Of a DNA stretch of 14,120 nt, positions 1-5,727 are shown piece after piece. Under the pieces are notes generated by a model. That model was not told the DNA's origin and did not search any database. It worked only from the letters and a program-made list of their open reading frames with translations. Numbering within the stretch: the first letter of the stretch is position 1; every line of letters begins with the position of its first letter. The translations under genes were made by a program, and so were the position numbers. The DNA comes from an uncultured Lachnospiraceae bacterium (GTDB lineage: Bacteria > Bacillota > Clostridia > Lachnospirales > Lachnospiraceae). The DNA lies in assembly GCA_910578475.1 (NCBI GenBank), contig CAJTRK010000055.1:1-14120 (forward strand), written 5' to 3'.

Positions 1-352
1 TGCCATCATTCGCATGACGGACAAGCATACTTGCTGAATAAATATTATGTCTTGCTATTTTCCCTGTTTTGTCATCATATACGGGCAATGCAAATCTGAT
101 GTTGTAGCGATACCATCCATATACCGCATCTGTTTTGTGCTTTTCTTTCCGGTTTGCTTCATGTTTTGGATTGGCGGCTATTCTTATAAGTTCGGGAATA
201 GCCTGTGAAGCATTTGCCTTAGCCTTTGCAACGGCGCCTTTTAAGGCGATACGGCTTTCTGAACTTGCGTATTCATCGGGAAAATCTGCCGAAATATATA
301 TTTTTTCAGAAGTTTCCTCAATTTCGTAAAAATCCCCGATATACTCTTTCAA
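1..352 (-). pseudogene. Fragment of large mobile-element protein (LPD3-like domain), truncated at N-terminus, runs off left edge
   Basis: Reading the minus strand from 352 down to 1 gives about 117 uninterrupted codons, starting right after an in-frame TAA at 353-355. There is no start codon with a ribosome binding site. The product includes DKAYISADFPDEY-like text (seen as IYISADFPDEYASSES), then an Ala/Lys-rich helix, then YGWYRYNIRFALPVYDD and SMLVRHANDG. This order resembles the 'large polyvalent protein associated' domains (LPD3 type) found inside very large proteins of conjugative elements and phages in Firmicutes. That family assignment is from memory of the motif, not a search. The open frame stops exactly where MFS-transporter homology begins on the other strand, so the gene was probably cut here. 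The rest lies outside the window. Function unknown. Confidence 0.6.
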
Positions 353-374
353 TTATTCGGCGGCGCTGACGGAG

Positions 375-1376
375 ATGATTGTTTCGGAAGGTTTTGATAA
401 GGGGCAGGCCGGAATCATCGGAACAGGATTTTTTTTCGCATACGGAGCAGGACAGTTCGTCAACGGTTTTCTCGGAGACAGAATATCGGTGAAAAAGATG
501 GTTTTTTCCGGCCTGTTCTTTTCCGGCCTGTGTAATCTGCTGATGGCGGCGGGAAACGGAATCGGGTTTATGACGGCGGTCTGGTGTGTCAACGGCCTCG
601 TACAGTCGATGATTTGGTCGCCCATGCTCAGGCTGGTTTCCGAACATTGTCAGGATGAAAACAGACAGAAAGTATGCGCGGCGTTAAACAGTTCCGTTCC
701 GGCAGGAACGATGGCGGCCTACGGGATTACGGCGGTGATGCTTATGTATGCCGGGTGGCGGAATGTCTTCCTGATGGCTGGCGGATATCTTCTGGCGGTA
801 TCTTTTGTATGGCTCTGCGGCATGCGTCAGGTGGAAAAGGAGCCGATTCGTCCTGCGGAAAAACGTTTCCGGAAGCAGCGGACGAAGGGGCGGAAAGAAC
901 CGGATACGGTAAAACTGTTCGTCTGTCTTTTGGTGGTTCTGTTTATGCAGGGGGCGTTGAAAGACAGCGTTACGGTCTGGGTTTCGGTTTATATTCGAGA
1001 AACATATGGCGTCAGTGCGGTGCTTGCGATTGCGGGAACGATTATCATTCCGCTGTGTAATCTGTCCGGGGTCTTTTTTGCGTCGAAAGCGGGGAGCGGC
1101 CGGATGGATGAGGTAAAGGCGTCCGGCGTCTTTTTTGCGGTTTGTACCGCGGCGCTGGCGGTTCTGTGGGGAATATCGGGAACCGGAATGCCGGTGTCAT
1201 TCGGCATGCTGGCGCTGTCTACGACAGCCATGATGGCGGTGAATACACTGCTGATTGTTGCGCTGCCTTCCTGGTATGGAGCGGTCGGCAGGACGTCTTC
1301 CGTTTCCGGTCTGCTAAATTCCGCGGTTTATGCGGGCGGCGCTTTATCCACATACGGAATCGGGTGGCTGGCTTAA
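375..1376 (+). CDS. MFS transporter, truncated at both ends (probable pseudogene)
   Basis: The protein is a hydrophobic major facilitator superfamily carrier with several membrane helices and the loop 2-3 motif GFLGDR at about residues 32-37. It resembles the organophosphate/sugar-phosphate antiporter branch. Homology starts before the ATG: the frame is open from 330 and reads NYSAALTEM from 351, typical of the end of helix 1 in this family, so helix 1 and the native start are missing. The C-terminus stops at ALSTYGIGWLA, where family members continue into helix 12. At 334 codons it is about 100 residues short. No ribosome binding site precedes 375. It therefore probably makes no working transporter. 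It may once have imported the substrate for the PHP, GH112 and GH88 genes that follow; that link is inference. Confidence 0.75.
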   Translation: MIVSEGFDKGQAGIIGTGFFFAYGAGQFVNGFLGDRISVKKMVFSGLFFSGLCNLLMAAGNGIGFMTAVWCVNGLVQSMIWSPMLRLVSEHCQDENRQKVCAALNSSVPAGTMAAYGITAVMLMYAGWRNVFLMAGGYLLAVSFVWLCGMRQVEKEPIRPAEKRFRKQRTKGRKEPDTVKLFVCLLVVLFMQGALKDSVTVWVSVYIRETYGVSAVLAIAGTIIIPLCNLSGVFFASKAGSGRMDEVKASGVFFAVCTAALAVLWGISGTGMPVSFGMLALSTTAMMAVNTLLIVALPSWYGAVGRTSSVSGLLNSAVYAGGALSTYGIGWLA

Positions 1377-2367
1377 TCTGCTTCCGGAAGCGGGGCATTT
1401 TTATAAGGCGAATCTTCATTGTCATACCGTTGAGTCCGACGGGCATCTGACAAATGAGGAAGTGAAGGCGGAATATCAGAAGCGCGGATATCAGATTGTT
1501 GCCTGTACAGACCACAGAAAATATGGCTGGTATCCGGAACTGTGCGACCGGGAATTTGTGGCTCTTGCGGCAATGGAAGTGGATATCAATGAACATTTCA
1601 AAGTACCCGGAGATTTTTCCAGGGTTAAGACGTTTCATATTAATCTGTATGATGCCGCGCCGGAGAAGTATCAGGAGGAGAAGCGGCGGAACCCGCTGCC
1701 TGAAAGAAAGTACTATGACATGGATTACATCAATGATTATATCCGGAAAATGAAAGAGTACGGCTTTTTTGCCTGTTATAACCATCCTTACTGGTCGCTT
1801 CAGAATTATGAAGACTATAAAGGCCTGAGGGGGCTGTGGGGAATGGAAATCTATAATTACGGCTGTGAACTGGATGGCATGTACGGGTTTCATCCGCAGA
1901 GTTATGACGAGATGCTGAGACTGGGCAACAGGCTGTTTTGCGTGGCGGCCGATGATAATCACAACAGCTATCCGTTTGGGAATCCCCTGTGTGATTCTTT
2001 TGGCGGCTTTACGATGGTGAAGGCGGAGGAACTGACTTATAAGGCGGTGACAGATGCGCTGCTTGGAGGGAATTTTTATAGTTCCATGGGACCGGAAATT
2101 TATGGATTATCCGTAGAGGACGGTGTGCTGAAAGTAGAAACGAGTCCCGTAGAAAAAATATATGTTATGACGCAGGGGCGTTACTGTCACAGAGAGGCGG
2201 CTTTACAGGGACAGACCATTACCGGCGCTGCTTTTCCGCTGGATGGAACGGAAGGATATATTCGCGTACAAATCAGAGACCGGGAGGGCCGTTATGCCTG
2301 CAGTAATGCGTATGAGATGAGAGGAAATGTTCCGGTTTTACGAAGTTATGATATGAGGGCGGAATAA
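1330..2367 (+). CDS. PHP-domain metal-dependent phosphoesterase, native start lost
   Basis: The PHP fold metal ligands are all visible, numbered from the ATG at 1330: LHCHT (H30, H32), D37, TDH (D61, H62), E83, H103, H152 in YNHPYW and the final DDNH (D208, H211). This fits a soluble enzyme of the PHP superfamily, which hydrolyses phosphoesters with a tri-metal centre; the substrate is unknown. The natural protein probably begins near WLNLLPEAGHFYKANLHCHT, encoded from about 1369. The first 12 residues are out-of-frame MFS sequence, so the upstream part was replaced by the MFS gene through a deletion near 1362-1375. No convincing ribosome binding site precedes 1330, so expression is doubtful although the catalytic core is whole. 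It sits in the same direction as the GH112 remnant and GH88 gene, suggesting one old operon. Confidence 0.8.
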   Translation: MRAALYPHTESGGWLNLLPEAGHFYKANLHCHTVESDGHLTNEEVKAEYQKRGYQIVACTDHRKYGWYPELCDREFVALAAMEVDINEHFKVPGDFSRVKTFHINLYDAAPEKYQEEKRRNPLPERKYYDMDYINDYIRKMKEYGFFACYNHPYWSLQNYEDYKGLRGLWGMEIYNYGCELDGMYGFHPQSYDEMLRLGNRLFCVAADDNHNSYPFGNPLCDSFGGFTMVKAEELTYKAVTDALLGGNFYSSMGPEIYGLSVEDGVLKVETSPVEKIYVMTQGRYCHREAALQGQTITGAAFPLDGTEGYIRVQIRDREGRYACSNAYEMRGNVPVLRSYDMRAE

Positions 2368-2385
2368 AAAAGTGGGAATTTATAA

Positions 2386-2729
2386 TGCCGTTTCTGCGGC
2401 GGAATGAGAGGAAATATGAAAGAACATGCGCATTATGTTACGAAAGACAGCGGGGAACAGATTGATTTCGGGGAAGGCATGCAGAATATTTATGCGCTTC
2501 CGGATGCGTCTGTTCTCAGGATAAAGGGTGAGAATGTACAACTGGCTGTGCATGAGTTCGGACAGGGAAAAGCGTATATATCAGCGGATTGCCTTACAAC
2601 AATACATACGAACATCAGGATACGGTTGTTTATGACGGCGATGGAAAGCAAATGCCTGTGAGTCTTGAACCGAACGCTATTTTATGGTTTTCAATATGGG
2701 GATTGACAGCGGATGATAAGAGCCGCTGA
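2386..2729 (+). pseudogene. C-terminal remnant of a GH112-type galactosyl-N-acetylhexosamine phosphorylase, frameshifted
   Basis: The frame starting at 2404 (or 2416) reads HYVTKDSGEQIDFGEGMQNIYAL, then VQLAVHEFGQGKAYIS, close to the C-terminal domain of 1,3-beta-galactosyl-N-acetylhexosamine phosphorylases. From 2586 the homology continues in another frame, GLPYNNTYEHQD, ending VSLEPNAILWFSI before TGA at 2727. Two lesions are visible: a frameshift at 2584-2586 (two extra or one missing base) and an apparent loss of roughly 35-40 codons between GLPY and NNTYE. The catalytic N-terminal barrel is entirely absent. The 85-residue open frame that ends at 2661 is therefore not a real protein. GH112 enzymes release galactose-1-phosphate from lacto-N-biose or galacto-N-biose, so the locus may once have handled mucin or milk glycans. 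Family assignment is from recalled motifs. Confidence 0.6.
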
Positions 2730-3930
2730 AAAAAGGAAAGAGAGGGAAAACAGGGTGCAGACAAGGGAAAGTTTATTATCCTGTGAGACAATAAGCGGGC
2801 AGCAGGTGGAAGAAGCGCTTGGAAAGGCGGTGTCTCTCGTAGAAAAGAATGTTGAGGAATTTACCGATTGTTTTCCGGATTCCAATAGCTGCGGAAATTT
2901 CTATCCACGGTCGGAAAATGTGGAATGGACTACCGGGTTTTGGACGGGGGAAATCTGGCTGGCTTATGAAGAGACAGGAAAGGAAAAATTAAGGCGGGCC
3001 GGAGAAATTCAGGTAGAAAGTTTCCTGGAAAGAATTACTTCCAGGATTGATGTGGAACATCATGATATGGGATTTCTGTATTCACCCTCCTGCGTGGCCG
3101 CATGGAAGCTGACGCAAAATGAAAAAGCTAAAAAAGCTGCGCTTATGGCGGCGGATAATCTGATGGGAAGATTTTGTGAGAAGGGACAGTTTTTCCAGGC
3201 CTGGGGACCGGTCGGCGCGCCGGACAATTACCGCCTGATTATAGACTGTCTGCTGAATATGCCGCTGCTGTTCTGGGCGTCGGAAACGACGGGAGAGGAA
3301 AAGTATGCGGAAAAAGCGAAGGCACATATACAAACGGCAATGAAATATATGCTTCGGCCTGACTGCTCCACTTACCATACTTATTTTTTTGAACCGGAGA
3401 GCGGAAAAGCGGTCAGAGGCGTGACTCATCAGGGAAACCGGGATGGTTTGGCGTGGGCAAGAGGCCAGGCGTGGGGAATTTATGGCTCCGCTATGGCATA
3501 CCGCTATATCAGAAGCGGGGAATATGTGGATATTTTTGAAAAAGTAACTTCGTATTTTCTGCAGCATCTTCCCCAAAATCTGATTCCGTACTGGGATTTT
3601 GATTTTGACGACGGAAGCAGCGAACCGAGGGATTCTTCTTCGGCTGCGATTGCGGCCTGCGGCATGCTGGAAATGGCAAAATATCTTCCGGAAGAAAAGT
3701 CTCTGTATTATACCGGCATGGCGAAAAGGCTGCTGCTTGCATTATGGAAAAACTGTGCGGTTTTGTCCGGGGATGAATCAAACGGACTTCTTCTGCATGG
3801 CACATATGCGAGAGCTTCTGCCGGAAATCCATGTCAAAACAGGGGCGTAGACGAGTGCAATACATGGGGAGACTATTATTATCTGGAAGGGCTTATCCGT
3901 GCGCGGAGAGACTGGAAGTCCTACTGGTAA
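2713..3930 (+). CDS. GH88 unsaturated glucuronyl hydrolase
   Basis: The 405-residue protein matches family GH88, which removes the 4,5-unsaturated uronic acid left on glycosaminoglycan or other polysaccharide fragments after lyase cleavage. Seen motifs are WTTGFWTGEIWLAYE (72-86), EHHDMGFLYSPS (115-126) and RLIIDCLLNMPLL (174-186). D118 and D178 are about 60 residues apart, matching the two key aspartates of Bacillus UGL (D88 and D149). DGLAWARGQAW and the final ECNTWGDYYYLEGL are also family-typical. No signal peptide is seen, so it is likely cytoplasmic. The ATG at 2713 overlaps the GH112 remnant. A GTG at 2755 has a purine-rich site (AGAGGG, 2741-2746) 8 bases ahead and would remove an odd Lys/Arg/Glu-rich start, so it may be the true start. 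This is the only intact enzyme of the left locus. Confidence 0.88.
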   Translation: MIRAAEKRKERENRVQTRESLLSCETISGQQVEEALGKAVSLVEKNVEEFTDCFPDSNSCGNFYPRSENVEWTTGFWTGEIWLAYEETGKEKLRRAGEIQVESFLERITSRIDVEHHDMGFLYSPSCVAAWKLTQNEKAKKAALMAADNLMGRFCEKGQFFQAWGPVGAPDNYRLIIDCLLNMPLLFWASETTGEEKYAEKAKAHIQTAMKYMLRPDCSTYHTYFFEPESGKAVRGVTHQGNRDGLAWARGQAWGIYGSAMAYRYIRSGEYVDIFEKVTSYFLQHLPQNLIPYWDFDFDDGSSEPRDSSSAAIAACGMLEMAKYLPEEKSLYYTGMAKRLLLALWKNCAVLSGDESNGLLLHGTYARASAGNPCQNRGVDECNTWGDYYYLEGLIRARRDWKSYW

Positions 3931-3940
3931 TCAGAATCGA

Positions 3941-3971
3941 AAAAGCACAGACGGCAGGGTCTGTGCTTTTT
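3941..3971. terminator. Bidirectional intrinsic terminator between convergent genes
   Basis: A perfect 12-bp stem (AAAAGCACAGAC at 3941-3952, GTCTGTGCTTTT at 3959-3970) encloses a 6-base loop. The T run on the right serves the GH88 transcript and the A run on the left gives a T run for the minus-strand gene that ends at 3981. Confidence 0.9.
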
Positions 3972-3980
3972 GCTGCGCAA

Positions 3981-4742
3981 TTATTTGTTCATTTTATAGG
4001 GGGCATCCGCGGGATAGCCGCCTTTTAATTTCTGCATTCCGCGCTGAATGGCGTCTTTGGAATTTTTCCAGTCGGCGTCTTTGTTGCGGTAATCAAATTT
4101 TTCTACAAGCCAGGAGACATCTTCGGAAAGTCTTTCCATATTCGTTTCCATCAAACGAAAACACATTTCGAAAAATGCGGCCTTTTCCTTATCATTCAGA
4201 CGGCTTTCCGCCGCTTCACACAAATCGCCGAAGTGATGAAGACAGAAGCCCTTGCTGTTTTTTACTTTTTCCCGAAATTCTTCGTCTTTCTTATACATGA
4301 CAAAGAAGGTGTCCATATAGCGCTCATAAGTATCGCGGAACCGATTGCATATATAGCATGATTTTTCCTTTTCGGAAACCCAGACGCCAATCGGATTGGT
4401 GCGTTCGGTCTGTTTTTTCAGTTTATCCATGAGGGAAGTTTTGCCCGGCTTAAAGCTGGCAAACTGGGCTTTCATTTCACGATTCATCTGAACATAGTGG
4501 GTTTTCAGAATCCAGGCGTTCCCCAGTGTGTTGCCGTAGTCGAACATCTTTTTAAAATGGGCCCTGCAAAAGCCGGCTTTGTCGGTCGCTTCCCGGACGT
4601 CGCTTTCCATATAGGAAGAGCCGGAGCCAAGCGTAAAATCCAGCAAATCCTGTTCCACATTTCTTTCAATAAAACAGAACGGACATTCGTCGCCCGCATT
4701 CATGGCGTCATTGAGCGGAATGGTATATAATTTTTCTTTCAT
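3981..4742 (-). CDS. DUF6062-like protein with duplicated CxxC/CxxH motif
   Basis: The product of 253 residues resembles a clostridial family catalogued as DUF6062; its function is not known to me. The sequence is built from two copies of one motif. Copy one is C20-P-F-C23 followed by FC59-R-A-H62-F; copy two is C129-Y-I-C132 followed by FC167-L-H-H170-F. The spacing inside each copy is almost the same (35 and 34 residues between the pairs), which suggests two zinc sites. No membrane segment or signal peptide is seen. The start at 4742 is chosen over the longer frame from 4772 because AGGAG (4752-4756) lies 9 bases upstream. The gene converges on GH88 and lies 32 bases after the Rpn-like remnant, in the same direction. 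Confidence 0.7.
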   Translation of the reverse strand: MKEKLYTIPLNDAMNAGDECPFCFIERNVEQDLLDFTLGSGSSYMESDVREATDKAGFCRAHFKKMFDYGNTLGNAWILKTHYVQMNREMKAQFASFKPGKTSLMDKLKKQTERTNPIGVWVSEKEKSCYICNRFRDTYERYMDTFFVMYKKDEEFREKVKNSKGFCLHHFGDLCEAAESRLNDKEKAAFFEMCFRLMETNMERLSEDVSWLVEKFDYRNKDADWKNSKDAIQRGMQKLKGGYPADAPYKMNK

Positions 4743-4774
4743 ATGATAAATCTCCTGTTCTTGTTCAAACAATA

Positions 4775-5287
4775 TTATTTTAACATATTTGCCTCGAACT
4801 CCGCAAGACTGGATGCTCTTGCGGCATGCTTATGCCATTTGCTCAGCAGTTTTGGATTTGTTTCCTGGCAAATACGTTTTCTCAAACAGTTCGGAATTTT
4901 ACCCAAATCTTCCAACAGTTCCAGAATCGCCTCGACCATGCCTTCCCGTCTGCCTTCGGCTTTGCCTTCCCGTTTGCCCTCGGCTTTGCCTTCCTGCCTG
5001 ATTTTGTCTGCGATTTCACACATCATTGTCACACTTTCCTTTTGAGTCTTAAAATATCTGACGCGTTCTACGATTCTCGGAAAATTTTCGGTTTCATAAT
5101 ATGGTTCCGAGTGATGAAAACAGCGCAGCAATCCATTGATGCTCATATCGTCCGCCGGGTATTCCGGATTATAATATCTCTCATAAAGACTGTTTTCCGG
5201 ATAGGTTGATAAATTCTGCCCTTCCGTCCTGCGGCGTATGATATATGCGCCCTTTTTCTCTCCGATGAAATTGTAAAAAGAATAAGC
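4775..5287 (-). pseudogene. C-terminal part of an Rpn-like (PD-(D/E)XK nuclease family) gene
   Basis: The minus-strand frame is open from 5287 to the TAA at 4775-4777, with a TGA just upstream at 5288-5290. The ATG at 5146 gives 123 residues, but coding-like text extends above it (YNFIGEKKGAYIIRRR, NSLYERYYNPEYPADDM). The middle, FPRIVERVRYFKTQKE, followed by EIADKIRQEGKAEGKREGKAEG and a helical tail, is typical of the C-terminal half of Rpn-like transposase/nuclease family proteins in Lachnospiraceae. The N-terminal catalytic PD-(D/E)XK region is not seen in any frame upstream. I therefore read this as a decayed gene rather than a small protein. It could still be transcribed toward the DUF6062-like gene. 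Family call is moderate, based on recalled motifs. Confidence 0.6.
4941..5000 (-). repeat. 24-bp tandem repeat encoding Lys-Ala/Arg-Glu-Gly units
   Basis: Units at 4941-4964 and 4965-4988 agree at 22 of 24 bases, followed by a partial third unit from 4989. They encode the KAEGRREG/KAEGKREG stretch of the Rpn-like remnant. Such arrays are prone to slippage and are common in this family. Confidence 0.75.
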
Positions 5288-5290
5288 TCA

Positions 5291-5533
5291 GCCGCTTGTG
5301 CTTCAAGAATTTATTTCATAAATTCCTGTCCGGGTTCCGCCACGATTACAGCAATTTCCCATAGAACAAAAATATGCGCTGAGGCTATCCGGTTTTCTGT
5401 CGCAATTCTGCCAAACAAACGAGAATCTCCGGCAGAACTGCCGGAATATGCACCTGCGAATTTCATAACGGACATCTTTTACCACTTCATGAACAGATAC
5501 ATAAAATCAGAATCAAGATTTGTTTATGACGAT
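5291..5533. other. Degraded non-coding stretch, probably the eroded 5' part of the Rpn-like gene
   Basis: No frame on either strand gives a believable protein here. A 60-codon minus-strand open frame from a GTG at 5485 (VKDVRYEIRRC at its start) is Cys-rich and unconvincing further on. A hairpin of two 8-bp arms with a 2-base loop (TCCGGCAG/CTGCCGGA) lies at 5428-5445 without a T run. Because a promoter points into this stretch from 5534-5562 and the Rpn-like frame emerges from it, I infer it is eroded coding sequence. Confidence 0.4.
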
Positions 5534-5562
5534 ATTATAACATGGAAAAATTGATTTTACAA
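5534..5562 (-). promoter_or_regulatory. Sigma-A-type promoter facing the Rpn-like remnant
   Basis: On the minus strand, TTGTAA (5557-5562) and a perfect TATAAT (5534-5539) are separated by 17 bases. It would transcribe leftward through 5291-5533 and the Rpn-like remnant. Confidence 0.6.
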
Positions 5563-5579
5563 CAACTTTCCCCCAAAAC

Positions 5580-5597
5580 AGAACGAAATTTCGTTCT
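5580..5597. promoter_or_regulatory. 18-bp perfect palindrome, candidate operator
   Basis: AGAACGAAATTTCGTTCT is a perfect palindrome. It lies between the leftward promoter (5534-5562) and the GH31 promoter (5664-5691), about 130 bases ahead of the GH31 start. It has no loop and no T run, so a dimeric repressor site is more likely than a terminator. No regulator gene sits next to it. Confidence 0.45.
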
Positions 5598-5663
5598 ATG
5601 CAGGAAGGCTGTTCTCTGAAATGTTCTATATAAGAAATTCTGCGAAGAAGAGATTTATTTCAG

Positions 5664-5691
5664 TTGTCAACATAAACCCTTCTATGATACT
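5664..5691 (+). promoter_or_regulatory. Candidate promoter of the GH31-HAD-GH94-like operon
   Basis: TTGTCA (5664-5669) and GATACT (5686-5691) are 16 bases apart and lie 36 bases before the GH31 start. The -10 is imperfect (4 of 6), which would fit a regulated promoter. Confidence 0.4.
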
Positions 5692-5727
5692 CTTAACATA
5701 GATTGGTAAATAGAAGGAGAACTGCTT

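Noticed and set aside
135..329. 64-codon plus-strand open frame at the left end
   Set aside because: Its product is a hydrophobic-looking complement of the LPD3-like minus-strand frame, which has recognisable domain text. No ribosome binding site.
1219..1962. 247-codon minus-strand open frame across the MFS/PHP join
   Set aside because: It spans two unrelated genes on the other strand, including a deletion junction, and has no family features. A chance shadow is far more likely.
2404..2661. 85-residue plus-strand protein taken as a genuine small gene
   Set aside because: Its last 25 residues are out of frame; GH112-like homology continues in another frame to 2729, so it is a broken gene.
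4941..5000. Possible CRISPR-like array in the tandem repeats
   Set aside because: Units are head to tail without spacers and encode a Lys/Glu/Gly protein repeat.
5428..5445. Hairpin of two 8-bp arms as a terminator
   Set aside because: No T run follows on either strand, and the 2-base loop is too tight for a typical terminator.
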